A stretch of DNA of 64,000 nt from Paracoccus salsus (GTDB taxonomy: Bacteria > Pseudomonadota > Alphaproteobacteria > Rhodobacterales > Rhodobacteraceae): assembly GCF_021556615.1 (NCBI RefSeq), contig NZ_JAKGGD010000001.1:248001-312000 (forward strand), written 5' to 3'. Under the pieces are notes generated by a model that saw only the letters and a program-made list of their open reading frames with translations, was not told where the DNA came from and ran no database searches. Every line of letters begins with the position of its first letter. Positions within the stretch are counted from its first letter, which is position 1. Shown piece by piece: positions 6,980 to 16,105 of this stretch. The position numbers were made by a program, and so were the translations under genes.

Positions 6980-9208
6980 TCAGCGCCGCAGACGCAGCGC
7001 GTTCAGTGTCACGGTAATCGAACTGGCCGACATTGCCAACGCGGCGATCAGCGGCGTTGCAAAACCGGCAATCGCCACCGGCACCGCGACGATGTTGTAG
7101 ATGATCGAGATCGCGAAGTTTTCGCGGATGCGGGCCGTGGCGCGGCGCGCGGTCAGCAGGGCATCGGCGACCGGGCTCAGATCCTGTCCGGTCAGCACCA
7201 TGTCGCTGGCCACCCGGGCCGCGTCCAGCGCCGATGCCGGAGAGATCGAGGCATGCGCCCGCGCCAGCGCCGCGGTGTCGTTCAAGCCGTCCCCCACCAT
7301 CAGGACATGCGCGCCCTCGGCGGCGAGAGCCTCGATCAGGTCGGCCTTGCCCATCGGGTCGATGCCGGCATGAAACTGCTCGATCCCAAGCGTCGCCGCC
7401 AGTTCGGCGACAGCGGCCGGCCGGTCACCCGAGAGCAGGATCAGGCGCTGCCCGTCCGCGCGCAGCCTGGCCACGCATTCCCGGGCGCCGGGGCGCAGGC
7501 TGTCAGCGAATTCCAGACGGATCGGAGCCTCGCCCGCGACCGAGAACCAGGCCGCGCTGCCGGGCCGCGCGGCCTCGTCATCGGTCACGCCCAGCCAGTC
7601 CGCGCGACCCAGACGGACCTCGCGCCCTTGCCAGCAGGCCGAGCTGCCCCGGCCGGGATGTTCCTGCTGGTCCTCGATGACGGCCGCCGTCTCGGCGGAC
7701 AGCGCCTCGGCCAGCGCGCGGGACAGCGGATGGGCAGACCCACGGGCCAGGGCCAGGGCGACCGGGCGCAGCGACGCGGGCAACGGATCGGCCGACACCA
7801 GCCACGGCCGCCCCATCGTCAGCGTGCCGGTCTTGTCGAAGACGACCGTGTCGATCTGGGCCAGACGCTCAAGCGCCGTGCCGTCCTTGATCAGCAGGCC
7901 GCGCCGGAACAACCGGCCCGAGGCCGCGGTCGCGACGGCGGGCACCGCCAGCCCCAGCGCACAGGGGCAGGTTATGATCAGGACCGCGGCCGCGATATTG
8001 ACCGCCAGTCGCAGATCCCCCGTCGCCCAGACCCAGCCGGCAAAGCTGGCCAGAGCCATCAGATGGACCAGCGGCGAGTAGGCGCGCGCCGCGCGCTCGG
8101 CCAGCGATGTATAGCGGCCGCGGGCGGATTCGGCCGCCTCGACCAGCGCGGTCAGTCGGGCCAGAGAGCTGTCGCGTCCGGCCGCCGTGACCCGCATGAC
8201 CAACGGCCCGGTCAGGTTGACCTCGCCGGCCGACAGCATCAGCCCCGGCGCGGCGGCGACCGGCAATGTCTCGCCGGTCAGCAGGGCGCGGTCGATCTCG
8301 CTGCGTCCGGCGACGATCTCGCCATCGGCGGGGATTCGGTTTCCGGGCCGGATCCGGATCAGGTCGCCCGCGGCCAGGCTTGCCACCGGCACCACCTCCT
8401 CGGCCGCGTCGGCGATCGAGGCGCCGGTCACCGCACTCGGGCGAAGCAAGGTCGCGCGCGGAACCTCGAGCGCGGTCAGCTCGGCCGCCGCCGAACGGGC
8501 AATGGCGCGGGTGCGGTGGTCCAGATAGCGGCCGACCAGCAGGAAGAAGCACAGCATCACGGCCGCGTCGAAATAGGCGTGATGACCGGATTGCGAGGTC
8601 TCGTAGACCGAGATGGCGGTGGCAAGAACCAGCGCCAGCGAGATCGGAACATCCATCCCCAGCCTGCCGGCCTTCAGCGCGGCAAGCGCACTGGCAAAGA
8701 ATGGTTGGCCGGCAAAGGCGATGGTCGGCAGGGCGATGGCCGCGCTGATCCAGTGAAACATGTCGCGGGTGGCGGTCTCGGCGCCCGACCAGACCGCGAC
8801 GGACAGGATCATGATGTTCATCATGGCGAACCCGGCGATCCCGATCCGCATCAGCAGGTCGCGACCCTGACGATCGGCGGTCGTCGAGGACAGCGCCTCG
8901 GGGTCCAGCTCGTGCGCCTCGTATCCGATGCGCTCCAGCGTCGGGATCAGGTCGCCTGCGGTCAACCCCGGAGCATCGACGGTAACCCGGCGCAGCGTCA
9001 AATTGACCCGCGCCCCGCGCACCCCCGGCACGGCATTCAACGCACGCTCGACATCGGTGATGCAGACCGCGCAATGGGCGGTCGGAAGCGACAGGATCAC
9101 GTCGCCAACCGGGGCGGTCACCGCGCCTTGCTCGGCCATGCGCTGCGCCAGAGGGGCGGCATCGCAGGCCGGGCAGGCACTGATCCTTGGGGCGCCGAGA
9201 TCGGTCAT
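6980..9208 (-). CDS. ccoI: cbb3 oxidase-linked copper P-type ATPase CcoI (FixI)
   Basis: 742 residues. A P1B-type ATPase that exports Cu+ to the periplasmic side for cbb3 oxidase assembly. N-terminal part: CPACDAAPLAQR, then a ferredoxin-like metal-binding fold with HCAVC. Core: eight membrane helices with the CPC motif ([14 protein letters not shown]), phosphorylation site DKTGTLTMGRP, the HP locus (SAHPLSRAL) and the hinge VGDGLNDTAALARA. The N-terminal Cys-x2-Cys plus position between ccoH and ccoS separates it from the copper-resistance ATPase at 42994-45327. It starts 1 base after the ccoH stop. Confidence 0.95.
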   Translation of the reverse strand: MTDLGAPRISACPACDAAPLAQRMAEQGAVTAPVGDVILSLPTAHCAVCITDVERALNAVPGVRGARVNLTLRRVTVDAPGLTAGDLIPTLERIGYEAHELDPEALSSTTADRQGRDLLMRIGIAGFAMMNIMILSVAVWSGAETATRDMFHWISAAIALPTIAFAGQPFFASALAALKAGRLGMDVPISLALVLATAISVYETSQSGHHAYFDAAVMLCFFLLVGRYLDHRTRAIARSAAAELTALEVPRATLLRPSAVTGASIADAAEEVVPVASLAAGDLIRIRPGNRIPADGEIVAGRSEIDRALLTGETLPVAAAPGLMLSAGEVNLTGPLVMRVTAAGRDSSLARLTALVEAAESARGRYTSLAERAARAYSPLVHLMALASFAGWVWATGDLRLAVNIAAAVLIITCPCALGLAVPAVATAASGRLFRRGLLIKDGTALERLAQIDTVVFDKTGTLTMGRPWLVSADPLPASLRPVALALARGSAHPLSRALAEALSAETAAVIEDQQEHPGRGSSACWQGREVRLGRADWLGVTDDEAARPGSAAWFSVAGEAPIRLEFADSLRPGARECVARLRADGQRLILLSGDRPAAVAELAATLGIEQFHAGIDPMGKADLIEALAAEGAHVLMVGDGLNDTAALARAHASISPASALDAARVASDMVLTGQDLSPVADALLTARRATARIRENFAISIIYNIVAVPVAIAGFATPLIAALAMSASSITVTLNALRLRR

Positions 9209-9209
9209 C

Positions 9210-9674
9210 CTATTTCACCATGGCGCCCGCGAAATGGTCCAGCCGCTGACGAAGCTGGGTTCCATCCGGCGCGGTGGCCACGACGTGAATGTTCCAGATT
9301 CCGGGTTCAAGCTCCAATTGCGCCGTGTAAAGCCCGCCCTCATAGCGGAATTCGGGCACCCGGTCGGCCCGCTTGTGGGTCGGTCGCCCGATCGTCGCCG
9401 CAAGACGTTCCACCGGCGCGGGCAGGCCCTGGGCGTCGGTGATGGCAAGCGTCAGCTGTTGCCCGTCATAGGATGGCGTGACCGTCCATCCAAGCGCCGC
9501 CTGGGCGTTGCGTTCCCTGTCGAAGCTCTGCGAGGCGACGTAGGAATTCGGCACCTCCAGCCCCGGGAACGTGTTCACCGCCTTGAAGGCCAGAAACAGG
9601 TTGACGGCGATGATGACGCCAAAGGCTGAGACGGTGATGGCCAGCACATGCCGGCCGGTCAGTTCTCGACGCAT
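9210..9674 (-). CDS. ccoH: cbb3 oxidase assembly protein CcoH (FixH)
   Basis: 154 residues with one N-terminal membrane helix (HVLAITVSAFGVIIAVNLFL) followed by a periplasmic beta-rich domain containing NSYVASQSFDRERNAQAALG and GIWNIHVVA, typical of FixH. CcoH associates with the cbb3 oxidase or its assembly intermediates. Its ATG overlaps the final base of the ccoG stop, indicating translational coupling. Confidence 0.93.
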   Translation of the reverse strand: MRRELTGRHVLAITVSAFGVIIAVNLFLAFKAVNTFPGLEVPNSYVASQSFDRERNAQAALGWTVTPSYDGQQLTLAITDAQGLPAPVERLAATIGRPTHKRADRVPEFRYEGGLYTAQLELEPGIWNIHVVATAPDGTQLRQRLDHFAGAMVK

Positions 9675-11215
9675 TATCGGCTCCTTCCGTGGAATACGGT
9701 CTCGACCGCCGTGCTGCCTTCGCCGTCCACCTCGTCGACGACCAGCTGCAAAGATGTGCTTGCGCTGAACGTCAGCGGCGATCCGGCTGGCGCGGTCAGG
9801 TAAAGCCGCGCGCTGAGGGTTGCGTCGGAGGCGACCTCGACAGCCTTGCCGGTGACACCTTCGATGGCCAGGGACAGGTCCTCTGCCCCCTCGCCTTCGA
9901 CGCTGAAGGCATAGCTGGTCGCGTCATGCTGCTTGTTGCGCAAGCGCAATTCGTAGGTGTTGCGGACCGCACCGTCGGACATGGTGACGAAAAGCGGATT
10001 GCGGACGGGCGAGACGTTCAGATCCACCGATGAGCGCATGATAAGCGCCACCGCCAGCAGCACGCCGATCCCCGACCAGAGCGTGAAATACATGATCGTG
10101 CGGGGCCGCAGGATGTGCTTGAGCAACGGCTTGGGCGCGGCGCCGGTGCGCTCGGCGGTCTCGTCCTTCAGCGCCATGTAGTCGATCAGCCCGCGCGGCT
10201 TGCCGATCTTTTCCATGATATCGTCGCACGCGTCGATGCACAGCGCGCAGGTGATGCATTCCAGTTGCTGGCCATCGCGGATATCGATGCCCATCGGGCA
10301 GACATTGACGCAGGCCATGCAGTCGATGCAGTCGCCATGCGCGCTGTCGGCCGGCGCCGCGGATTTCAGCTGCGGCGCCTCGGCAACCAGGGCGCCGGGG
10401 GCGGCGGCCGCCGGGTCGCCGACGACGCCCGCGGCACCCTGCCCCTTGGGTTGCCTGCGGTCGTGCCCGGATTTGCCGCGCGGCTCGCCCCGCCATTCAC
10501 GATAGGCGACAGTCAGCGTGTCCTCGTCCATCATGGCCGCCTGGATGCGTGGCCACGGGCAGGCATAGATGCAGATCTGCTCGCGGGCGAAACCGCCGAA
10601 CAGGAACGTCGTCGCGGTCAGGATGGCGATCGTGATATAGGCGACGGGCCGCGCCTGCGCGGTCAGCAGGTCCGCAAGCAGGGTCGGAGCGTCGGTAAAG
10701 TAGAACACCCACGCCCCGCCCGTCAGCAGGGCGATCAGCAGCCAGACCGTGAACTTGATCGCCCGCAACCGGATCTTCTGGCCGTTCCAGTTCTGGCGGT
10801 GCAGGCGGATGCGGGCGTTCCGGTCCCCCTCGATCCAGCGCTCGACCAGCATGAAGAGGTCGGTCCAGACGGTCTGCGGGCAGGAATAGCCGCACCAGAC
10901 CCGACCCAGCGCCGAGGTGAACAGGAAAAGCCCCAGCCCCGCCATCACCAGAAGACCCGCCACGAAGTAGAATTCATGCGGCCAGATCTCGATCCAGAAG
11001 AAGAAGAAGCGCCGATTCGCCAGGTCCACCAGCACCGCCTGATCGGGCATGCTCGGGCCGCGATCCCAGCGGATCCACGGCGTGACATAGTAGATCGCCA
11101 GCGTCACTGCCATGATGATCCATTTGAGATTCCGGAAACGGCCCTTGACGCGCTTGGGGAAAATCGGCTCGCGCGCAGCGTAGAGGCTGGGCGGGTCCAT
11201 CTGGGGTGTGGACAT
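9674..11215 (-). CDS. ccoG: cbb3 oxidase accessory ferredoxin-like protein CcoG (FixG/RdxA)
   Basis: 513 residues. Several membrane helices in the N-terminal 250 residues, including the NapH-like segment GYSCPQTVWTDLF. A soluble region with two 4Fe-4S cysteine sets follows: CIDCMACVNVCPMGID and CITCALCIDACDDIMEK. The C-terminal ~130 residues form a periplasmic Ig-like domain. CcoG is thought to act as a cupric reductase supplying Cu+ for cbb3 oxidase. First gene of ccoGHIS. The catalytic subunit genes ccoNOQP, often next to this operon, are not in the window. Confidence 0.95.
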   Translation of the reverse strand: MSTPQMDPPSLYAAREPIFPKRVKGRFRNLKWIIMAVTLAIYYVTPWIRWDRGPSMPDQAVLVDLANRRFFFFWIEIWPHEFYFVAGLLVMAGLGLFLFTSALGRVWCGYSCPQTVWTDLFMLVERWIEGDRNARIRLHRQNWNGQKIRLRAIKFTVWLLIALLTGGAWVFYFTDAPTLLADLLTAQARPVAYITIAILTATTFLFGGFAREQICIYACPWPRIQAAMMDEDTLTVAYREWRGEPRGKSGHDRRQPKGQGAAGVVGDPAAAAPGALVAEAPQLKSAAPADSAHGDCIDCMACVNVCPMGIDIRDGQQLECITCALCIDACDDIMEKIGKPRGLIDYMALKDETAERTGAAPKPLLKHILRPRTIMYFTLWSGIGVLLAVALIMRSSVDLNVSPVRNPLFVTMSDGAVRNTYELRLRNKQHDATSYAFSVEGEGAEDLSLAIEGVTGKAVEVASDATLSARLYLTAPAGSPLTFSASTSLQLVVDEVDGEGSTAVETVFHGRSR

Positions 11216-11273
11216 GGTCTGAATCGCTCCTGTTTCGCGCCTCGGGTCTTAGGGCCGGAGCCAATGAGCTGCA

Positions 11274-11287
11274 TTGACCTGCATCAA
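11274..11287 (-). promoter_or_regulatory. FNR/FnrP box upstream of ccoG
   Basis: TTGACCTGCATCAA matches the FNR/Anr consensus TTGAT-N4-ATCAA at 9 of 10 fixed bases. Its centre (11280.5) would lie at about -41.5 if transcription starts near 11239. A -10-like CTAAGA (11252 down to 11247 on the reverse strand) sits at the right spacing, the class II FNR layout. The ccoG ATG is 59 bases downstream. Oxygen-limited induction of ccoGHIS by an FnrP-type regulator is therefore likely, as known for Paracoccus. Confidence 0.75.
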
Positions 11288-11359
11288 CCCCCGTGGCGAC
11301 ATGTATTCCCTAGCATGAATTCGGGAAGCCCGGCAGGTTGTCGCAGCCGAAAAGGACGG

Positions 11360-12298
11360 TCAGACCATCAGCCCGGCGGCGACGAGGGCGATCAGCATCC
11401 CGGCGGCCACCTGCATGATCCCGGGCAGCCAGCGCGCCAGGGCAGCCAGCGGCCCGCTTGCCGGCAGCATCGCCATGCTGCCTTGGCGCGCCCAGACCGA
11501 AAGCAGCGCCACGACCAGCGAGACCGAGGCCGTGCCCAATCCCATCGCCAGCGCGCCGGCGACGCCGGTTCCGAAAATGCCCATCCGCCAGGTCAGGATC
11601 AGCAGGAACAGCGCGCCCGTGCAGGGTCGCACCGCAATACCACCGATCAGCACCAGCGCATCGCGCAGGGACCGGGTCTGGGCGACCTCGGACGCGGTCG
11701 GGCCGTGCGCGTGGCCGCAGCCGTGATCCTCGTCATGATGATGATCTGCGCGCGACGCGTCCCGTTCAGGTGCGCCGCGCGCCGTCCGCAACACCTGCCG
11801 CAGGCCGCGCCAGGCCAGCCATAACCCGACCAGACCGATCATGCCGGCGCTGAGTTGGGCCATGGCATCCTCGGTCAGGTCGGTCAGCGTCTGGCGCGAC
11901 AGGTCCAGAAGCGCGATCCCGCCCCACACCAGCACCACCGCCGTCAGCGCCTGCGCCAGCGACGCCAGCACCGCCAGCACCGCCAGGCGTTGCAGCGGCA
12001 CCTGCGTGCCGTAGCCATAGCCGCCGATCAGCAACTTGCCGTGGCCGGGCCCGACCGCATGGACGAATCCATAGCCAAAGCAGATCGACAGCAGCGCCGC
12101 GGTGGCCCCGGGCTCGCCCGCCCGCAGGCCGCGCAGCGCCCCGGCCATCAGGGTCTGCGCCTCGCGCTGCCGTTCCGCCGCCCAGCCCTCGATCCCGGCA
12201 AGACCGCCGCCTTGCCAGACCAGCACCAGCAGCACCGCGACAGCCAGTCCGCTGAGCGCCAGCGCGCGCGCCGCGACATGGCGTGGCGTGGCGGCCAT
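11360..12298 (-). CDS. NicO/RcnA-type nickel/cobalt transporter
   Basis: 312 residues from ATG 12298. Inner-membrane protein with about six helices, the family segment FVHAVGPGHGKLLIGGYGYG, a second half containing GGIAVRPCTGALFLL, and a cytoplasmic metal-binding loop DHHHDEDHGCGHAHG. Such proteins move Ni2+/Co2+ (some zinc) across the inner membrane. It is preceded by a DUF1007 gene whose stop lies 2 bases upstream. This pairing recurs in proteobacteria and suggests a two-part metal system with DUF1007 as the periplasmic part. Import versus export cannot be decided from sequence. Confidence 0.85.
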   Translation of the reverse strand: MAATPRHVAARALALSGLAVAVLLVLVWQGGGLAGIEGWAAERQREAQTLMAGALRGLRAGEPGATAALLSICFGYGFVHAVGPGHGKLLIGGYGYGTQVPLQRLAVLAVLASLAQALTAVVLVWGGIALLDLSRQTLTDLTEDAMAQLSAGMIGLVGLWLAWRGLRQVLRTARGAPERDASRADHHHDEDHGCGHAHGPTASEVAQTRSLRDALVLIGGIAVRPCTGALFLLILTWRMGIFGTGVAGALAMGLGTASVSLVVALLSVWARQGSMAMLPASGPLAALARWLPGIMQVAAGMLIALVAAGLMV

Positions 12299-12300
12299 CC

Positions 12301-12975
12301 TCAACTGCCCTGCCCCGTGCCGCAGATCACCTCCATCTCGCCCGCGCCGACGGCGCCGATATCCACCGTCACCATCTCGGCCTCGGAATCATCGGTGGCG
12401 CCGTCCAGCGCGTCCTCAAGCGCCCGCCGATAGGCCTCACGCGTGGCGTCGGGGTCGCCCTCGGTCAGCCTGGCGCTGCAATCGTCGCGGCCCAGCATCC
12501 GCGGCTGCGCCAGCAGGTTGAAATCCACATAGAATTCGGGGTCATAGACCTGGAAACGCGCCGGCTCCTCGCCGGCCAGCGGCGTGGCCAGCGGGCGCAG
12601 ATGGCGCGAGATGATGCGCCCGTCGCGATAGGTGGCGGTGAAATCGGCGGGGGCCAGCAAGCTGACCGGCCCGGCGTCGCTGGCAAGATAAAGCCGGCCG
12701 TCGAAACCAGGCTCCCAGTCGGCGTCAAAGCCCTGCAACGCGGCGTTTTCCTCGGGCGTCAGAACCCCGTCGCCATCGGGATCCAGTCCCAGATCCTCGA
12801 CGATCAGCAGCGAGTAAAGCTCGTCATAGGACCATCCCACCTCGACCGCGCTCAATCGCCCGGCATCGTCATAGACCAGCCCCAGCGCCGCATCGATATA
12901 GACATGCGGATGCGCGGACGCGGCCTGCGCAGACAGGGCAAGGGCAAGGGACAGGCAAAGGCGGCGCAATGTCAC
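12301..12975 (-). CDS. DUF1007 periplasmic protein with an EF-hand-like motif
   Basis: 224 residues. I choose the GTG at 12975, preceded by AGGA and followed by a signal peptide (LRRLCLSLALALSAQAASA) and the mature start HPHVYIDA. The longer frame up to 13092 adds non-conserved sequence. The AHPHV-type start is a feature of DUF1007 and suits divalent metal binding. A DPDGDGVLTPEE segment looks like an EF-hand loop. Cysteines near the end (DDCSA, ICGTG) could pair. Paired with the NicO transporter downstream, it likely handles nickel, cobalt or zinc in the periplasm. Confidence 0.8.
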   Translation of the reverse strand: MTLRRLCLSLALALSAQAASAHPHVYIDAALGLVYDDAGRLSAVEVGWSYDELYSLLIVEDLGLDPDGDGVLTPEENAALQGFDADWEPGFDGRLYLASDAGPVSLLAPADFTATYRDGRIISRHLRPLATPLAGEEPARFQVYDPEFYVDFNLLAQPRMLGRDDCSARLTEGDPDATREAYRRALEDALDGATDDSEAEMVTVDIGAVGAGEMEVICGTGQGS

Positions 12976-13176
12976 GGGGGGCGATCCTATCGAGCGGCTG
13001 TTCACCCCCCCCATTAGTGCGCCCGACGCCTCAGCGCAAATGCGACTTGCGGCGGCGCCGGGCACGAAGTAGCGGCGGGCCATGACATTCATGCGAGGTC
13101 GCGGCTTTGGCGCGCACGGGAACCGCAGTCCCGCCGTGACTGTTCATGGTATTGGCGCGACAGGAGCGGGAACGAC

Positions 13177-14151
13177 ATGGCAGGATTGAAACCGGGACTC
13201 GCGGCGCTGGTGCTGCTGGCTGTTTCCGTGGCCGGATGTGCGGCCATCGTCGAGGATCGCGCCGACGCCCGCGAGCAGCAGGCCGAGCGGGCCTATCCGC
13301 CGACCGGCCGGCTTTTGCAGGTGAACGGACACAGGGTGCATGCCCATGTCGAGGGCAGCGGTCCGGATCTGGTTCTGATCCACGGCGCCAGCGGCAACAC
13401 CCGCGATTTCAGTTTCGATCTGATCGGCCGGTTGCGTGACGATTATCGCGTCATCGCCTTCGACAGGCCGGGGCTGGGCTGGACCGACAATATCGGCGCG
13501 CAGAACGACAACCCGATCGCCCAGGCCGAGTTGCTGCGGGCGGCCGCCGACCAGCTGGGCATCCGCCGCCCGATCCTGCTGGGCCACAGCTACGGCGGCG
13601 CGGTGGCGATGGCCTGGGCGTTGCGCGACCCCGGCGGCCCGGCCGCGATCGTCCTGCTGTCGGGCGCGACCCATCCCTGGCCCGACGAGGCGGATCTGGG
13701 CGCGTTCTACCCATTCGTCACAAGTGCCATCGGCCGGAACCTGGCCATCCCGCTGATCTCGGCCTTCGCGCCGGAAAGCCGGGCCGATGATGTCGTTGCG
13801 CGCATCTTCGCGCCCAACCCGGTGCCGGACGGCTATCTCGATCATGTCGGCATCGGGCTGTCGCTGCGCCGGGACAGCTTTCTGGCCAATGCCAGGCAGG
13901 TCGACAACCTCAAGCCCTATCTGGCGCAGATGGCGCCGCGCTATCCCGGCCTGCCGCAGCCCATCGAGATCGTGCATGGCGACCGCGACAGGACCGTCGG
14001 GCTGGATTATCACTCGCGCAGGATGGCCGCCGAAATGCCAAGATCCCGCCTGACCGTGCTGCCCGGCGTCGGCCACATGCCGCATCACGCCGCCCCGCAG
14101 GAGGTGGTGGACGCCATCGACCGTGCCGCCAACCGCGCCGGACTGCGCTAG
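13177..14151 (+). CDS. Lipoprotein alpha/beta hydrolase
   Basis: 324 residues. Signal peptide MAGLKPGLAALVLLAVSVAG followed by Cys21 gives a lipobox (VAGC), so the enzyme should be membrane-anchored outside the cytoplasm. The hydrolase fold is clear: LVLIHGASGNTRDF (oxyanion region), GHSYGGAVAM (nucleophile Ser), HGDRDRTVG (acid Asp) and GVGHMPHH (His). Substrate is unknown; homologues are annotated as esterases or haloalkane dehalogenase-like. The gene ends with a 4-base overlap against the convergent ppk2. Confidence 0.85.
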   Translation: MAGLKPGLAALVLLAVSVAGCAAIVEDRADAREQQAERAYPPTGRLLQVNGHRVHAHVEGSGPDLVLIHGASGNTRDFSFDLIGRLRDDYRVIAFDRPGLGWTDNIGAQNDNPIAQAELLRAAADQLGIRRPILLGHSYGGAVAMAWALRDPGGPAAIVLLSGATHPWPDEADLGAFYPFVTSAIGRNLAIPLISAFAPESRADDVVARIFAPNPVPDGYLDHVGIGLSLRRDSFLANARQVDNLKPYLAQMAPRYPGLPQPIEIVHGDRDRTVGLDYHSRRMAAEMPRSRLTVLPGVGHMPHHAAPQEVVDAIDRAANRAGLR

Positions 14152-15161
14152 CCAGGCTTGCCTGCGGCCGTCTTCCGTGTGTCGGGATGCAGCGCGGTGC
14201 CAAGGATGTGTTCGGCGCTGTGAACGACATGGCCGGCATGCCCGACGATCAGCGGGTCGGGCGGAACCACGATGTCGTGGTCCTTGTCGGGATAATCGAC
14301 GGTCGACAGGAAGTGCCGCATGCAGTTCAGCCGGGCGCGCTTCTTGTCGTCGGACTTGACGATCGTCCAGGGCGCATCGGCCGTATTGGTATAGAAGAAC
14401 ATCGCCTCCTTCGCCTCGGTGTAATCGTCCCATCGGTCGAGACTTGCCTTGTCGATCGGCGACAGTTTCCAACGCTTGAGCGGGTCGGTTTCGCGCTGGA
14501 CAAAGCGGCGGGCCTGCTCGGCCCGCGTGACCGAGAACCAGAACTTGTAGAGACGGACCCCCGACCGGACCAGCATCCTTTCGAATTCGGGCGCCTGCCG
14601 CATGAACTCGAGATACTCGTTCGGCGTGCAGAACCCCATGACCCGTTCGACGCCTGCCCGATTGTACCAGCTGCGGTCGAAGAACACCATTTCGCCCGAC
14701 GTCGGCAGATGCTGGACATAGCGCTGAAAGAACCACTGGCCGCGTTCCTCGTCGGTCGGCTTGTTCAGCGCCACGACGCGGGCGCTGCGCGGGTTCAGAT
14801 GTTCGTTGAAACGCTTGATCGTGCCGCCCTTGCCGGCGGCGTCGCGGCCCTCGAACAGGATCACGAACTTTTCCCCCTGATCCAGCGCCCACAGCTGAAG
14901 CTTCAGAAGTTCGGCCTGAAGCCGCGCCTTTTCGACCTCGTATTGGCGGCGTCCCATCTTGCGCGCATAGGGATAACGCCCGCTCTCGAAGGCGGCCCGG
15001 ACGGCGTCGGGCGTCGCGATGGGAAACCCCGCGCGCAGGGCAGGCTTTCGTCTGACGGCGGCCGGCTTCGTCGCGGGCGCCGGACTTGCGACCGGGTCGC
15101 GGCCAGCATCGGCGCGCTGCGGGTCGTCGGCTTCCGGTGCCGGGGTCACATCGTCGGTCAT
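14148..15161 (-). CDS. ppk2: Polyphosphate kinase 2
   Basis: 337 residues from ATG 15161. PPK2 transfers phosphate between polyphosphate and nucleotides. Walker A is FEGRDAAGKGGTIKRF, the lid region includes GQWFFQRYVQHLP, and Walker B is MVFFDRSWYNRAG; WTIVKSDDKKRARLN is the C-terminal family motif. The first ~45 residues are Pro/Ala-rich and probably disordered. A single PPK2 domain and this length suit class I enzymes (polyP-dependent nucleoside diphosphate phosphorylation), though class cannot be proven by eye. Confidence 0.93.
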   Translation of the reverse strand: MTDDVTPAPEADDPQRADAGRDPVASPAPATKPAAVRRKPALRAGFPIATPDAVRAAFESGRYPYARKMGRRQYEVEKARLQAELLKLQLWALDQGEKFVILFEGRDAAGKGGTIKRFNEHLNPRSARVVALNKPTDEERGQWFFQRYVQHLPTSGEMVFFDRSWYNRAGVERVMGFCTPNEYLEFMRQAPEFERMLVRSGVRLYKFWFSVTRAEQARRFVQRETDPLKRWKLSPIDKASLDRWDDYTEAKEAMFFYTNTADAPWTIVKSDDKKRARLNCMRHFLSTVDYPDKDHDIVVPPDPLIVGHAGHVVHSAEHILGTALHPDTRKTAAGKPG

Positions 15162-15318
15162 GCAAGGATCTCCAAAGGCAGAATGGCGCTGAACTGACAT
15201 CATTCTGTCACATTTTCGCGATGCGCGCCTTGAGCGGGATCAAATCATGCGACTTCCCGTCATCCAGGCTTGCGACTAGCGTGGCGCCGCAAGACAGCAC
15301 AACCGAAGGAGCCCGCCC

Positions 15319-15978
15319 ATGCTGACCATCCACGGCGTCACGCGATCGCGCGCGTCGCGCATCATCTGGCTGTGCCATGAAATCGGCCTTCCCTTCCAGC
15401 AGGTTCCGGTGATCCAGGCCTATCGCCTGCCCGATCCCCACGCCCCCGGCGCGCCGCTGAACACCCGCTCGCCATCGTTCCTGAAGATGTCGCCCGCCGG
15501 GTCGATCCCGGTGATCGAGGATGACGGGCTGTGCCTCAGCGAGTCTCTGGCCTGCACGCTGTATCTGGCACGCAAGTTCGGGCAGCCCTTCGGTCCTGCC
15601 GACACCGGCGAGGACGCGCTGATGCTGCAATGGAGCTTTTACGCGGCCACCACGATCGAGGCCGATGCCCTGACAATTCTGTTCCTGAACGCGCCGGGCA
15701 AGGCGCTGGCCGGAGCCGAGGCGGCCGCGGTCGCCACGGCGGCCGAACGTCTGCTCCGTCCGTTGCAGGTGGTCGAGGATCACCTGGCGCGTCAGGGCCA
15801 CATGGTCAGCCGCCGCTTCACCGTGGCCGACATCAACATGGCCGAGGTCCTGCGCTACGCGCAGCCCCATGCGCCGCTGATGGACCATTTTCCCGCGATC
15901 CGCGCCTGGCTGCAGGATTGTCAGGCGCGCCCCGCCTTTCGCAAGATGTGGGAATCGCGGCTGGCCGAGCCGGAATGA
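15319..15978 (+). CDS. Glutathione S-transferase family protein
   Basis: 219 residues. Thioredoxin-fold N-terminal domain beginning MLTIHGVTRSRASRIIWLCH, the GSH-binding PAGSIPVIEDDG and SESLACTLYLARKFG (Ser-dependent site), then an all-helical C-terminal domain with FTVADINMAEVLRYA, the N-capping motif of GSTs. The gene starts with a good AAGGAGCCC site. Substrate unknown. It lies between ppk2 (divergent) and parE. Confidence 0.88.
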   Translation: MLTIHGVTRSRASRIIWLCHEIGLPFQQVPVIQAYRLPDPHAPGAPLNTRSPSFLKMSPAGSIPVIEDDGLCLSESLACTLYLARKFGQPFGPADTGEDALMLQWSFYAATTIEADALTILFLNAPGKALAGAEAAAVATAAERLLRPLQVVEDHLARQGHMVSRRFTVADINMAEVLRYAQPHAPLMDHFPAIRAWLQDCQARPAFRKMWESRLAEPE

Positions 15979-16105
15979 TCCCGCCGCGGGCGCCGGTCCA
16001 CGCGCAACCGATTGCGGCAGTGAATGCCCCGCGCCACAACCCCTTGCCGCTGCCACCCCGCGCATGAGATAGTCCTCAAAAGCCCGCAAGAAACGAGCAG
16101 ACCCG

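Noticed and set aside
6800-9442. 880-codon open frame on the forward strand
   Set aside because: Lies antisense to ccoS/ccoI/ccoH, is Arg/Gly/Gln-rich with no motif, and exists only because stops are rare in GC-rich DNA.
12976-13176. Possible cobalamin riboswitch upstream of DUF1007
   Set aside because: CCCGCCGTGACTGT faintly recalls the B12 box, but the conserved core is not present in either direction.
13144-15165. 673-codon open frame on the reverse strand spanning ppk2 and the hydrolase
   Set aside because: Shadow of ppk2 in another frame plus antisense of the hydrolase; no domain.
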